NCBI RefSeq assembly: GCF_003732705.1
Contig: NZ_MOBR01000017.1
Coordinates: forward strand, 247,412 to 311,411
Length of the DNA: 64,000 nucleotides
Source: Pseudomonas frederiksbergensis
Lineage (GTDB): Bacteria > Pseudomonadota > Gammaproteobacteria > Pseudomonadales > Pseudomonadaceae
Direction: 5' to 3'
Of this stretch, positions 34,247 to 42,906 are shown one piece after another. How positions within the stretch are numbered: position 1 is the first letter of the stretch; each line of letters starts with the position of its first letter. Below the pieces are notes generated by a model. It was not told the origin of the DNA. It saw only the letters and a program-made list of their open reading frames with translations, and did no database searches. Made by a program: the position numbers and the translations under genes.

Positions 34247-34474
34247 ATGACGTCAGTATTCGACCGCGAGGACATCCTCTTTCAGGTCGTGGTCAACCAC
34301 GAAGAGCAATACTCGATCTGGCCCGACTACAAAGCCGTGCCACAAGGCTGGCGCACCGTGGGCAAGAGTGGCCTGAAGAAAGAATGCCTGGCCTACATCG
34401 AAGAAACCTGGACCGACATGCGTCCACTGAGCTTGCGCCAGAAGATGGAAGAGCAGGCGGCTGTGGCTCACTAA
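34247..34474 (+). CDS. MbtH-like protein for pyoverdine synthetases
   Basis: This 75-residue MbtH-family protein binds and activates adenylation domains of nonribosomal peptide synthetases. The family marks are present: NHEEQYSIWPDYKAVPQGWRTVG and the C-terminal EETWTDMRPLSLR, with the conserved tryptophans. ATG 34247 follows GGAGAGACACC; an upstream in-frame extension has no ribosome site. The gene lies 82 bp after pvdH and has its own exact PvdS box, followed by a strong terminator. The likely partners are PvdL and other pvd synthetases outside the window. Confidence 0.92.
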   Translation: MTSVFDREDILFQVVVNHEEQYSIWPDYKAVPQGWRTVGKSGLKKECLAYIEETWTDMRPLSLRQKMEEQAAVAH

Positions 34475-34487
34475 AGTCAGCGCCCAT

Positions 34488-34526
34488 AAAAAACCGCTGA
34501 ACCGGTAACGGTCAGCGGTTTTTTTT
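34488..34526 (+). terminator. Rho-independent terminator after mbtH
   Basis: ACCGCTGA pairs with TCAGCGGT around an 11-base loop, followed by a run of eight or more T. It lies 14 bases after the mbtH stop and ends the pvdH-mbtH unit. The A-run before the stem could let it work for the minus strand too. Confidence 0.9.
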
Positions 34527-34528
34527 GT

Positions 34529-34636
34529 GATCGTTCCCACGCTCTGCGTGGGAATGCAGCCCGGGACGCTCCGCGTCCCTTCAAAGCCGAACGCGGAGCG
34601 TCCGTTGAGGCATTCCCACGCAGAGCGTGGGAACGA
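34529..34636. repeat. Second-family repeat (GATCGTTCCCACGC type)
   Basis: Complete copy of the ~108-base inverted-terminus repeat, directly after the mbtH terminator. Confidence 0.88.
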
Positions 34637-34705
34637 GAGGCCCGGTGGAGCGAGAAGGTCGGCGGGCTTTTTCAGTTTCGGGATTTGTGTCGTCTGTCAG
34701 GCCGC

Positions 34706-34733
34706 CTTCGCGGGCAAGCCTCGCTCCTACAGG
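34706..34733. repeat. Single REP element
   Basis: Unpaired REP (CTTCGCGGGCAAGCCTCGCT variant) ending 2 bases before the fpvF stop codon. Confidence 0.85.
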
Positions 34734-34734
34734 G

Positions 34735-35706
34735 TTATGCGCCGCTCAACCCCTTGATCACCAAATCCACATTTCCCTCCAATTCCGCCACCGGATCCGC
34801 CCCGTCGGTGCTCAACACCACCAATTGACTCCCGGCCTCGCTGATCACTGCTTTCAGCGCCTCCGACGGCTGGCGATGATGCAACACCACAGCCACGTCG
34901 TTGGCTTTGAGCGTCGCGCCCAATTGCTTGAGCGCCTCTGGTGTCCACTCGGCATCTGGCCGCGCGTCGAGGCCGACCAGTTCCAGATTGAGCCCGCCGA
35001 CCAAGTAGCCGAAGTGATCGCTCAGGCTCATCACCGTGAGGTTGTCGGCGCTGGCCAGTCGTGCCTCGCTGTCAGCGCTGAGCTTGAGCAAACGCTGCTT
35101 GAGCGCCGCCAGGTTGGCTTCGATTTTCGGCTTGGCCTCGGGGGCCAGGCGCACCAGGTCCGCCGCCATCACGTCGGCCATGCGCCCCATGTTGTTGCTG
35201 GAAAACCAGGGCTGGCTGTTCAAGCCATCGACCTTGTTGCCCGGCTGCACGGCGATGCCGGGCAGGGCGCCGTCAACCGGGCGGGCGGCGTCGATTTCAA
35301 TGATGCGGATATTGCTGCGACGGGCATTCGGGTACAGCGGATCGTCCGGCCACAGTGAGCGCAGGCCAATCACCGCGTCAGCGTCGGACGCCAGCTTGCT
35401 CAGTTCCGCCGCGCCACGGCCCGTGAAGTAAGCGGTCTGGCGTGTACCGGGCAGGTTGGCCGGCGCTGCACGCTCAATGGCGACATCGGTGCCGTTCAGC
35501 AACACGGTGCCCAGGCCATAGGTCACTGGCAGCGAGGCCAGGACCAGGATTTTGTGCGCGGACGACGAGGCGAAGAGGGCCGTATTACCGACCCCGTGAT
35601 TGGCCACCAGGCGCATCGGTTCGAAGCTGTCGCCAGCCAACGCATTGAAGGAGGCTGTCCCGCACAGGGCCACGGCCAGACTCAATTGACGCAGAGTAAA
35701 AGACAT
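34735..35706 (-). CDS. fpvF: Periplasmic metal/siderophore-binding protein FpvF (cluster 9-like)
   Basis: This 323-residue exported protein has a signal peptide cleaved near residue 24 (AVALCGTASFNALAG). The body has the long-linker ABC binding-protein layout, with TYGLGTVLLNGTDVAIERA, AELSKLASDADAVIGL, a long charged helix around KPKIEANLAALKQRLLKL and the C-terminal DVAVVLHHRQPSEALKAVI. In P. aeruginosa FpvF works with FpvC to bind ferripyoverdine in the periplasm. It is the last gene of fpvGHJKCDEF and abuts fpvE. Compared with FpvC it lacks most of the metal-site histidines, which fits a partner or chaperone role. Confidence 0.85.
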   Translation of the reverse strand: MSFTLRQLSLAVALCGTASFNALAGDSFEPMRLVANHGVGNTALFASSSAHKILVLASLPVTYGLGTVLLNGTDVAIERAAPANLPGTRQTAYFTGRGAAELSKLASDADAVIGLRSLWPDDPLYPNARRSNIRIIEIDAARPVDGALPGIAVQPGNKVDGLNSQPWFSSNNMGRMADVMAADLVRLAPEAKPKIEANLAALKQRLLKLSADSEARLASADNLTVMSLSDHFGYLVGGLNLELVGLDARPDAEWTPEALKQLGATLKANDVAVVLHHRQPSEALKAVISEAGSQLVVLSTDGADPVAELEGNVDLVIKGLSGA

Positions 35707-36606
35707 TTATCCGAGATTCCCTTTCAGACTTGGAACGACACCGCGCGCAATGGCGGACAGGGCGAAGGCGATACCGGCCACCAGAATGATCGCGGCACCG
35801 GACGGGATCGGCAGGTCGAAGACAATCGGCGCCAGAATCCCGCACAACGTGCTGACCGTCGCAATCGCCACCGAACACCAGAAAAACCCCTTCAGTGACT
35901 GGCTGAGCAACCGCGCTGCCGCCGCCGGAATCACCAGCAATGCACCGACCAGAATCGCGCCGATGACTTTCACGGCGGCGACGGTGATCAGGGTCACCAG
36001 AATCACGAACAGGTAGTCCAGGGTCTTCACCGCCACCCCGCGCACCGCCGCCAGTTGCGGGTTGAAACTGGCGAGCATGATGCGGTTGTACAGCGGCAGG
36101 GCCAGGGCCATCACCAGTGAGCCGACGATCGCCAGGACCAGCAGGTCATTGCCATTGACCGTCAGCACCGAACCGAACAGCACGTTTTCCAGAATGTGCA
36201 CGTTGATCTTGCCCGCCAGAATCAACAGCAGGCTCGCCCCTAACGCCAGGGACACCGAGAGGAACACGCCGATCAGCGTGTCCGGCGCCAGGCCGGTGCG
36301 GTTGCGCAGGTAGTTGAGCAGGATGCCGAACAGCAGACAGTAACCGAACAGGCTGCCATACGGCCCGGTGTAGGGTTCGCCGAGCAGGATGCCGATGGCC
36401 ACGCCGGTCAACGCCGCGTGACCTACCGCTTCGGAGAAAAACGCGAAGCGCTTGACCACCACCAGCGTGCCCAGGCCACCGAGCACCGGGCCGATCAGCA
36501 GTCCGGCGAGCAAGGCGTTGACCACAAACCCATAGGCCAGCGCCTCGGGCAAATAACCTGAAGAGGCCCAGCCCTGGACCATCAAACGAAAGGCTTCATA
36601 ACTCAT
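35707..36606 (-). CDS. fpvE: ABC transporter permease FpvE
   Basis: This 299-residue inner-membrane protein of the ABC-3 (ZnuB/MntB) permease family has about eight hydrophobic segments. Family marks are ALAYGFVVNALLAGLLIGPVLGGLGTLVV at the N-terminus, the coupling region FSEAVGHAALTGVAIGILLG (the EAA-like helix contacting the ATPase), LAPDTLIGVF, and ILVGALLVIPAAAARLL. It pairs with the ATPase FpvD, whose stop overlaps its start by one base (TGATG). Its role in relatives is import of iron released from pyoverdine. Confidence 0.9.
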   Translation of the reverse strand: MSYEAFRLMVQGWASSGYLPEALAYGFVVNALLAGLLIGPVLGGLGTLVVVKRFAFFSEAVGHAALTGVAIGILLGEPYTGPYGSLFGYCLLFGILLNYLRNRTGLAPDTLIGVFLSVSLALGASLLLILAGKINVHILENVLFGSVLTVNGNDLLVLAIVGSLVMALALPLYNRIMLASFNPQLAAVRGVAVKTLDYLFVILVTLITVAAVKVIGAILVGALLVIPAAAARLLSQSLKGFFWCSVAIATVSTLCGILAPIVFDLPIPSGAAIILVAGIAFALSAIARGVVPSLKGNLG

Positions 36607-37469
36607 CAGACAGCGCTCCGGGGATGGGTCGAGAACAAGGTCAGCAAGCGTTCCGGGGTCAGCGCCTGTTTCGGCGTAGCGTCGAACAACACCCGGCGAT
36701 TGAGCCCGGTAACCCGGTCCGCCAGACGCCCGACCGCCTCCAGGTCATGCTCGATCCACAACACGGTGATGCCGCTCTGGCGCCAGTCGCCGAGCAGCCG
36801 TTCGAACACCTGAATCCCGGCTTCATCGAGGGCCGACATCGGCTCGTCGAGCACCAGCAATTGCGGCGCCGGGATCAGCCCCTGGGCCAACAACACCCGC
36901 TGGCGCTCACCGCCGGACAGCGCGCCCATGCGGCGCTTGCGTTTGTCCTGCATGCCGACCCGTTCCAGCGCTTCGCCAATCGCTGCGGCGTAATGCCTGC
37001 TCAAGCCGAGAAACGCCGGGCGCCGCTGACACATGGCGGCCATGAAATCGTCGACGGTCATCGGCAAGCCCCGGTCAAACTCCAGCGCTTGCGGCACATA
37101 GCCGATGGTGCCGGGGTCGCCGGGCCATTGCAGGCTCAGACGCCCCTGGTGCGGCATCTGCCCGAGCAAGGTCTTGATCAGCGAACTCTTGCCGCCACCG
37201 TTGGGGCCGACCAACGCATGCACGGTGCCGGGCTGAACGGTAAAGGTGACCTTATCGAGGATCGTCGTGCGCCCCAGCGTCAGACTGACATTGTTGAAAT
37301 CCAGAGTCGGCCCAAATACCTGTGGGAGCGAGCCTGCTCGCGAATGCGGTATGTCATTCAACAAGGATGGTGACTGATCCACCGCTTTCGCGAGCAGGCT
37401 CGCTCCCACAGGGGATTGGGTGTCAGTCAGAAGGGGATTTTGTGTGCTGATGGATTCTTTCGCCGTCAT
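36606..37469 (-). CDS. fpvD: ABC transporter ATPase FpvD with a REPIN inside its N-terminal coding region
   Basis: This 287-residue ATPase has Walker A GPNGGGKS (88-95), signature LSGGERQ (184-190), Walker B LLVLDEP (204-210) and the switch His in IEHDLEAV. It energises FpvE. Residues ~20-51 are encoded by a 94-base REPIN (37319-37412), giving the odd stretch PVGASLLAKAVDQSPSLLND plus PHSRAGSLPQ before the core begins at FGPTLDFNNVSL. No ATG, GTG or TTG start in frame lies between the REPIN and the core. The start at 37469 overlaps the fpvC stop (ATGA), so the REPIN is probably translated. The core motifs are all intact. Confidence 0.88.
   Translation of the reverse strand: MTAKESISTQNPLLTDTQSPVGASLLAKAVDQSPSLLNDIPHSRAGSLPQVFGPTLDFNNVSLTLGRTTILDKVTFTVQPGTVHALVGPNGGGKSSLIKTLLGQMPHQGRLSLQWPGDPGTIGYVPQALEFDRGLPMTVDDFMAAMCQRRPAFLGLSRHYAAAIGEALERVGMQDKRKRRMGALSGGERQRVLLAQGLIPAPQLLVLDEPMSALDEAGIQVFERLLGDWRQSGITVLWIEHDLEAVGRLADRVTGLNRRVLFDATPKQALTPERLLTLFSTHPRSAV
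37319..37412. repeat. REPIN inside the fpvD reading frame
   Basis: A full inverted REP pair (CCTGTGGGAGCGAGCCTGCT and its inverse) with a ~45-base spacer, located 57 bases after the fpvD start codon. All other REPINs in the window are intergenic. Both arms are free of stops in the fpvD frame. Confidence 0.93.
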
Positions 37470-38392
37470 GCCCCCGACTCCTGAATCGCCCGCACCACGG
37501 TGTTGAGGTTGCCGGTCATTTCTTTTTCGTATTTGTCGGCGGTGTATTCGCCATAGGAAATGTGCGACAGCGGGTACAGCTTCACCCCGGATTCACGCTG
37601 GATGGTGTCGACGTAAGTGGACGGGAAGTCCATCTCCGAGAAGATCACTTTCACGTCCAGTTCCCGCAGTTGATCGATGGTTTTTTTCAACTGGCTCGGG
37701 CTCGGTTCGATGCCGTGGGCCGGTTCGACCACGGCGGTCACTTCCAGGCCAAACTCGCGCAGCAGGTAGTCGTAGGCCGCGTGGACCGTGGCCACCCGCA
37801 GTTCGGCATTCGGTGCCTGGGTCAGTTTGGCCAGGGCGTCGGCGCGCATTTGCCGCAGGCGTTTGCCATAGGCGCGGGCATTCTGGGTGTAGGTCTTGGC
37901 GTTGTCCGGGTCGAGCTTGCCGAGTTCCCGGGCGATGTTGTTGACCTGGGCAATCGAGGCGCTGATCGAGAGGAAGGTGTGCGGGTTGACGACCTTGCCG
38001 GCGCCCCGTGCGGCAGTGCCGGTGGCGGCCAGCAGCGGCACGTTTTCATTGGCTTCGATCACCGGGATGTTCGGGGTTTCGCTGGCGGCGATCATGCGGT
38101 CGGCGAAGTCGTCATGGCCGACGCCATTGAGCACGATCACGTCCAGCCCGCTGATGCGCTTGATGTCTTCGGCGCGCGGCTCGTAGGCATGGGGGTTGAA
38201 ACCGGCCGGGATCAGCGGCACGACTTCGGCCTTGTCGCCGACGATGTTGGCCACGTAGCTGTAATAAGGGTGCAGGGTGATGCCGATGCGCAGGCGCTTG
38301 GCCTGATCGGCGCTGGCCAATGGCGTCAGCAACAAGGCGCACAGGCCGACCAGCAGCAATCGCAACAATGAGCGTGGAGATGAAATAGGCAT
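37466..38392 (-). CDS. fpvC: Periplasmic ferripyoverdine/metal-binding protein FpvC
   Basis: This 308-residue exported protein of the cluster 9 (ZnuA/TroA) binding family has a signal peptide cleaved near residue 28 (LLLVGLCALLLTPLASA). Candidate metal ligands are in the usual places: TLHPYYSYV, GFNPHAYEP, KVVNPHTFLS and VATVHAAYDYLL, followed by the AHGIEPSPSQLKKTIDQL and IFSEMDFPS segments. In P. aeruginosa FpvC binds ferripyoverdine together with FpvF and takes part in iron release. The stop overlaps the fpvD start (ATGA). Confidence 0.9.
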   Translation of the reverse strand: MPISSPRSLLRLLLVGLCALLLTPLASADQAKRLRIGITLHPYYSYVANIVGDKAEVVPLIPAGFNPHAYEPRAEDIKRISGLDVIVLNGVGHDDFADRMIAASETPNIPVIEANENVPLLAATGTAARGAGKVVNPHTFLSISASIAQVNNIARELGKLDPDNAKTYTQNARAYGKRLRQMRADALAKLTQAPNAELRVATVHAAYDYLLREFGLEVTAVVEPAHGIEPSPSQLKKTIDQLRELDVKVIFSEMDFPSTYVDTIQRESGVKLYPLSHISYGEYTADKYEKEMTGNLNTVVRAIQESGA

Positions 38393-38427
38393 GGGAAAGC
38401 GGTCTTCTCTCGGGTGAAGGCGAGGGG

Positions 38428-39000
38428 TCAGTGCCGGTGCTGGCGGGTCACGCCGGCATCGAATTGCGCGACGATCTGCTGCCAGCCAGCGCTTTCGAGG
38501 GCGGCGTCAGTCAGATCGGTCGGCGCCGTAAGGGCTTTGCCGCGATTGAGCCAGACGTCCGGTGCATCGTCGTCAGCGGTCAGGCGCATCAGAAACGAAC
38601 CGGCCACGCTCGGCGCCTGGCTCTGACCGAAGTACGCCTTGGCTTGCAGTAACTGCCAGGCATGGCCGCCGCGACTGACGGAACTGGCGTCCTGGGCAAA
38701 CGGCGCGAAGCCTTCATCGGCCAACGCGTCAGGGGTGGGCAGTGTGGTTTGCTCCTGGCGCAGCAAGTGAATCTCGTCCAGGGTCACCCGCAGATCGGCG
38801 TAGATGCCTTGCTCGGAGGCGCTCAAGTCGCGACGGGCATCCAGTTGATGGCTGCTGAGGGTGCTCACTTCCTGGGATTCGTGGCGCCAGGCGACCACCG
38901 AGCCGGCGACCGCCAGAATCATCAGGCACAACAACAGCACATAGAGGGTTTCATGGCCGGCGCCGGCCGGTCGGACGATTTGCGTCGTGGGCGTGCTCAT
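38428..39000 (-). CDS. fpvK: Inner-membrane protein FpvK of the pyoverdine-iron release complex
   Basis: This 190-residue protein has one N-terminal membrane segment (about 19-38, LYVLLLCLMILAVAGSVVAW) and a periplasmic remainder, with a coiled-coil-prone helix at about 55-85. FpvG, FpvH, FpvJ and FpvK form an inner-membrane assembly that reduces ferripyoverdine iron in P. aeruginosa. The assignment rests mainly on gene order (third before fpvD) and matching size and topology. It starts 3 bases after the fpvJ stop. Confidence 0.82.
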   Translation of the reverse strand: MSTPTTQIVRPAGAGHETLYVLLLCLMILAVAGSVVAWRHESQEVSTLSSHQLDARRDLSASEQGIYADLRVTLDEIHLLRQEQTTLPTPDALADEGFAPFAQDASSVSRGGHAWQLLQAKAYFGQSQAPSVAGSFLMRLTADDDAPDVWLNRGKALTAPTDLTDAALESAGWQQIVAQFDAGVTRQHRH

Positions 39001-39002
39001 GT

Positions 39003-39332
39003 TCAGGGCGCCCCGATGTCGGCTTGGTCGATCTCGACCACATGGCCAGGGCCGGCGTCGAACAGCACGTAGAACTCGGCGGCGGGTTTCTTGAAGACCA
39101 GGGTCGAGTCGGCGCCGAGCTTGCCCGGCAACAGAATGGTTTCGTCGTAGCCGATCACATCCAGGGTCACCCCTGGCGCGCTGCTACCGTCGGAAAAACC
39201 GCCGGTGCATTTGATCTGCTCGGCATCGATGGCCTTGCATTCGCACATCGGGTTGTGGGCCAGGGCGCTTGCACTGAAACCGGCGCCGAGGACCAGCAGG
39301 GCAATGCGTAGAGGTCGAAAAGAATTGATCAT
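39003..39332 (-). CDS. fpvJ: Small periplasmic protein FpvJ
   Basis: This 109-residue protein has a signal peptide (LRIALLVLGAGFSASALA, cleavage before HNPMCECK). Three cysteines, in MCECKAIDAEQIKC just after cleavage, suggest a disulfide or metal/heme-proximal site. ATG 39332 forms an ATGA overlap with the fpvH stop, which decides this start over a longer upstream frame. It belongs to the FpvGHJK iron-reduction assembly by gene order; its role there is poorly defined. Confidence 0.82.
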   Translation of the reverse strand: MINSFRPLRIALLVLGAGFSASALAHNPMCECKAIDAEQIKCTGGFSDGSSAPGVTLDVIGYDETILLPGKLGADSTLVFKKPAAEFYVLFDAGPGHVVEIDQADIGAP

Positions 39333-39871
39333 GGTTTGCCTCCTTGTTTGTTCAGCCAGGCGAGGGTGGCCGGGGATGCCTGGCTTAGCGGGATCGAGGC
39401 CTGGTGCATGGCGCCGTCCCAGCCTTCCATGGTGATCCACAGCTCGGCGTCGGCCGGGGTTTTTACCGGCACGGGCAACGACGCACCCATGCGGTACGGC
39501 GTGCCGAAGAAAATCACCCCGGCGGCGCGCAGGCTGCGGGGTTTACCGATGCGCAGGTAGGTGGCTTTGACCTGTTCGACACAGGCGTTGCACAGGGCCG
39601 CGTTGAAGACTTTCAAGTGACTGGCGGCGCCGTCCGGGCGCGGTGCTTCGTCGCGAAGCTCGGCCAGGCGCAGGCTCCACGGGCCGACCTGGATCTCGCC
39701 GATTTCGTGTTCACCCAGGCCACTGTCACCGCGAAACAGCGCGGCTTCGTTGAAGTATTTGGGCATGAACCCCAAAGGGATCAGCAGCAACAGGATGTTC
39801 AAGTGGAAGCGCCATTTGTGCCAGAACACACTCAGGCGCGAGGGTGGCGGGGCGACGGTGGTTTTGCTCAC
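39329..39871 (-). CDS. fpvH: Thiol-motif inner-membrane protein FpvH
   Basis: This 180-residue protein has an N-terminal membrane segment (about 23-38, FHLNILLLLIPLGFMPKYF) and a periplasmic domain containing CNACVEQ near residue 92, a CxxC pair that could be redox-active or bind metal. It is part of the fpvGHJK group that assists reduction of ferripyoverdine. Both ends overlap neighbours by ATGA (fpvG before, fpvJ after), so translation is tightly coupled. Confidence 0.82.
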   Translation of the reverse strand: MSKTTVAPPPSRLSVFWHKWRFHLNILLLLIPLGFMPKYFNEAALFRGDSGLGEHEIGEIQVGPWSLRLAELRDEAPRPDGAASHLKVFNAALCNACVEQVKATYLRIGKPRSLRAAGVIFFGTPYRMGASLPVPVKTPADAELWITMEGWDGAMHQASIPLSQASPATLAWLNKQGGKP

Positions 39872-41064
39872 AGGCTGGCCTCCGAGGTTTCGCGGCTCAG
39901 TTGCGCCGTGGCGCTGCGCTGTTTTTTATCGCTGCGCTTGAGCGCATTGGCGGTGGCCAGGGCGGTGCGCTTGGTCCAGATCAGCAGGCCGCTGAGTACC
40001 ATCATGCTCAGCACCAGGCCGAAGAAAAACCAGATCAGCTTGATCCACAACCCACCGAAATCCCCGGTGTGCAGCGGCCGCATGGATTCGGTGACGAACT
40101 CCAGGGCATTGCGATCCGAGAGCAACCGCGAGGCGGCGATTTCACCGTTGTAGGGGTTGATCGTTGCCGTCTGGAACATCAGCGGATACCAACCGCGGCC
40201 ACCGATGTCCAGGTGGCTGTAGCCATTCCCCGGCAGGCTGACAAAACTGGCTTCGAGACCGGGAATTTTCTGCATGGCGATTTCAATCGCGCGATCCAGA
40301 TCGATGCGCGGCGGTGGCGAGCCGTCAGCCGAGAGCGGTACCGCTTCACGGGCCATGGCCGGGATGACCGGTTCGCTGGAGATGGAAATCTGATTGTCGG
40401 ATAGCAGGGCTTCAATCAAAAACCAGAGGCCCGTGATGGAAATGACGGCGATGAACCAGATCGACCAGATGCCGCTGAGGCGGTGAAAGTCGCCCCAGAA
40501 AATCCGCGCCCCGTGGCGCAAGCGCAAGGTCGGCTTGAAGAAGCCTTTCCAGAATTTTTTGTAGACCACCAGCCCGGTAATCAGTGATACCAGCAGCGGC
40601 AAGCCGAGGAGCGACACCAGGTACCAGCCCCAGCTGTAACCATTGGTGAACGGCACCAGCCACCAGCCATGCAAGGCGCGGGTGAATTGTTTGAAGTTGA
40701 ACGCGGGCGCGATGCCCTGGATCACGCCGGTGTACGGGTTGACGTAGACCGTCGTCGAGCGCCCGTCGGGATAGCTGACGCCCACATCGAGGGCAAAGTG
40801 CGACTCGTCGGGGCGTTTGATCGATTGCACCAGGGTCTGGGGTTCGGCTTGCTTCATGGCCGCGAGGATCTGGTCGTAACTGAGTCGCGGCGCATCGTCC
40901 GACGGTGGGCTGGCGCGCATTTGCGGGTTGGCCAGCCAGACGATCTCCTGGCTGACGACGGCCAGGGTGCCGGTGACGCAGACGATCAACACGAAAAACC
41001 AGATCGGCAACGCCAGCCAGCTATGCACCAGAAACCAGAGTTTGGAACGGGATTTCTTCGACAT
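39868..41064 (-). CDS. fpvG: PepSY-domain inner-membrane ferripyoverdine reductase FpvG
   Basis: This 398-residue PepSY-associated membrane protein has four main membrane segments: KLWFLVHSWLALPIWFFVLIVCVTGTLAVVS near residues 8-38, a pair around 155-190 and 215-240, and a C-terminal one around 350-375. The PepSY regions lie between (DQILAAMKQAEP, IDLDRAIEIAMQKIPGLEA). Conserved histidines such as VHSW, LHGWW and FHRLSG are likely heme ligands. In P. aeruginosa FpvG reduces Fe(III)-pyoverdine so that iron is released. ATG 41064 was chosen because the membrane start matches the family; the ribosome site is weak. It heads the eight-gene fpv operon. I found no TAAAT-N16-CGT box or Fur box upstream. 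Confidence 0.87.
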   Translation of the reverse strand: MSKKSRSKLWFLVHSWLALPIWFFVLIVCVTGTLAVVSQEIVWLANPQMRASPPSDDAPRLSYDQILAAMKQAEPQTLVQSIKRPDESHFALDVGVSYPDGRSTTVYVNPYTGVIQGIAPAFNFKQFTRALHGWWLVPFTNGYSWGWYLVSLLGLPLLVSLITGLVVYKKFWKGFFKPTLRLRHGARIFWGDFHRLSGIWSIWFIAVISITGLWFLIEALLSDNQISISSEPVIPAMAREAVPLSADGSPPPRIDLDRAIEIAMQKIPGLEASFVSLPGNGYSHLDIGGRGWYPLMFQTATINPYNGEIAASRLLSDRNALEFVTESMRPLHTGDFGGLWIKLIWFFFGLVLSMMVLSGLLIWTKRTALATANALKRSDKKQRSATAQLSRETSEASL

Positions 41065-41484
41065 GATTAAAGGTCTTGTTTCGATGAGAAGACCTCTACT
41101 GCGGGCTTCGCAGCGTGATGGTCCTCGAAAAGCCCGGCCGTGGCTTTTGCCTACGCGGCCTGACTGCATCTCAATAAGACGGATGAGCAATGAAAATCCC
41201 GAAGGCTTATATGAAAGTAAATGTTTCGTATTCCTCCGGTCATCGCTTTTTGTGGGAGCGAGCTTGCTCGCGATAGCGGTGTGACAGTCGATATCAATCT
41301 TGAATGTTATGCCCTCATCGCGAGCAAGCTCGCTCCCACAGGGGATTCAGGCCCACTCGGGAAATCGTGATCCAACACGAACCATGGTTCACGGGATCAC
41401 TCCCAGGCCATTGATGCCCAACCCCCGCTCCCTATGATGGAACCCAGACGCCTGCGGCGTACCGTCCCATGAGCGAGTACCTCC
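41065..41484. other. Divergent region between fpvG and leuC
   Basis: This 420-base gap holds a REPIN at 41251-41342 and the unmarked promoters of the fpv and leuCD operons. No gene is visible and no PvdS or Fur box was found on either strand. The AT-rich patch at 41210-41240 is the likeliest place for the fpvG promoter. Confidence 0.6.
41251..41342. repeat. REPIN (paired REP elements)
   Basis: Inverted REP pair (TGTGGGAGCGAGCTTGCTCG and its inverse) with ~45-base spacer between divergent fpvG and leuC. Confidence 0.92.
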
Positions 41485-42906
41485 ATGACCCCAGCCAGAA
41501 CCCTCTACGACAAACACATCGACTCGCACACGGTGTGTCGCCTCGATGACCAGGGCCACGTTTTGTTGTACATCGATCGCCAGGTCATCAACGAATACAC
41601 CAGCCCGCAAGCCTTCAGTGGTTTGCGCGAGGCCAAGCGCAACGTCTGGCGCCCGGAAACCGCGTTGGCCGTGGTCGATCACGTCAACCCCACCGCCCCG
41701 GTGCGCATCGCTGCGATGCCGGATGCCGGCGGGGCGCGGCAGGTGTCGTACCTGGCGGAGAACTGCCGGGACTTCGGCATCGAGTTGCTGGACATCCTCG
41801 ACAAGCGCCAGGGCATCGAACACGTGATCGCCCCGGAGCAGGGCTTCATCCTGCCGGGCATGGTGATCGCCGCTGGTGACAGCCACACCACCACCTACGG
41901 CGCCCTCGGGGCCTTCGGTTTCGGCATTGGCACCTCGGAGATCGAACACCTGCTGGCGTCCCAGACCCTGGTCTACAAACGCCTGAAAAGCATGCGCGTG
42001 ACGGTGGACGGCGAATTGGCCAGCGGGCTGACCTCCAAGGACGTGATCATGGCGCTGATCGGTCAGATTGGCGCATCCGGCGCCACCGGCTATGCCATCG
42101 AATTTCGCGGCTCGACCATCGATGCCCTGAGCGTCGAAGCGCGCATGACCATCTGCAACATGGCGGTGGAGGCGGGTGCCCGGGGCGCATTTATGGCGCC
42201 GGACGAGAAAGTCTTCGCCTACCTCAAGAACAAACCCCGCGCGCCGAAGGGCGAGTTGTGGGACCGCGCCGTGGAGGAGTGGCGCAGCCTGCACAGCGAT
42301 GCGCACGCGCAGTTCGACCGTGAGGTTTCAGTCGATGCCAGTACGTTGGAGCCGATGGTCACCTGGGGCACCAGCCCCGATCAGGCTTCACCGATTGGCG
42401 CGCGAGTGCCGGATCCGCAGGACGTCAGCGACCTGATCCTGCGCCAGGACATGCGCCGCGCCCTGAACTACATGGGCCTGGAGGCCGGCATGCCGTTGAG
42501 CGACATCGTCATCAGCCATGCCTTTATCGGTTCCTGCACCAACGCGCGCATCGAAGACCTGCGCGATGCCGCCAGCGTGGTGCGCGGCAGACACGTCGCC
42601 AGCCATGTGCGGGCGATGATCGTGCCCGGCTCCACCGAAGTGCGCGATCAGGCCGAAGCCGAAGGGCTGGCGGCGATCTTTATCGACGCCGGGTTTGAAT
42701 GGCGCCAGTCCGGCTGCTCGATGTGCCTGGCGATGAATGATGACGTACTGGCCCCCGGCGACCGCTGCGCCTCCAGCACCAACCGTAATTTCGAAGGCCG
42801 CCAGGGCGCCGGTGCGCGCACCCACCTGATGAGCCCGGCGATGGTCGCGGCCGCCGCCATCACCGGCCGCCTCACCGACATTCGCCACTTTGGAGAACGA
42901 GCATGA
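41485..42906 (+). CDS. leuC: 3-isopropylmalate dehydratase-type large subunit
   Basis: This 473-residue aconitase-family protein, with the next gene, isomerises isopropylmalate or a related 2-alkylmalate. The three [4Fe-4S] ligands are C351 (FIGSCTNARI), C411 and C414 (SGCSMCLAMN). AAGDSHTTTYGALGAFGFGIGTSE near 130 and the start ARTLYDKHIDSHTV are LeuC-typical. The stop overlaps leuD (ATGA). No leuB follows and a LysR gene lies convergent downstream, unlike the usual leuCD-leuB locus, so this may be a second set for another substrate (citraconate/2-methylmalate type). Ribosome site weak. Confidence 0.88.
   Translation: MTPARTLYDKHIDSHTVCRLDDQGHVLLYIDRQVINEYTSPQAFSGLREAKRNVWRPETALAVVDHVNPTAPVRIAAMPDAGGARQVSYLAENCRDFGIELLDILDKRQGIEHVIAPEQGFILPGMVIAAGDSHTTTYGALGAFGFGIGTSEIEHLLASQTLVYKRLKSMRVTVDGELASGLTSKDVIMALIGQIGASGATGYAIEFRGSTIDALSVEARMTICNMAVEAGARGAFMAPDEKVFAYLKNKPRAPKGELWDRAVEEWRSLHSDAHAQFDREVSVDASTLEPMVTWGTSPDQASPIGARVPDPQDVSDLILRQDMRRALNYMGLEAGMPLSDIVISHAFIGSCTNARIEDLRDAASVVRGRHVASHVRAMIVPGSTEVRDQAEAEGLAAIFIDAGFEWRQSGCSMCLAMNDDVLAPGDRCASSTNRNFEGRQGAGARTHLMSPAMVAAAAITGRLTDIRHFGERA

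Noticed and set aside
37319..37469. fpvD as a pseudogene broken by the REPIN
   Set aside because: The frame stays open and all ABC motifs are intact, so it is kept as a gene.
41065..41250. PvdS or Fur box for the fpv operon
   Set aside because: I searched both strands for TAAAT-N16-CGT and for GATAATGAT-type sequence and found none.
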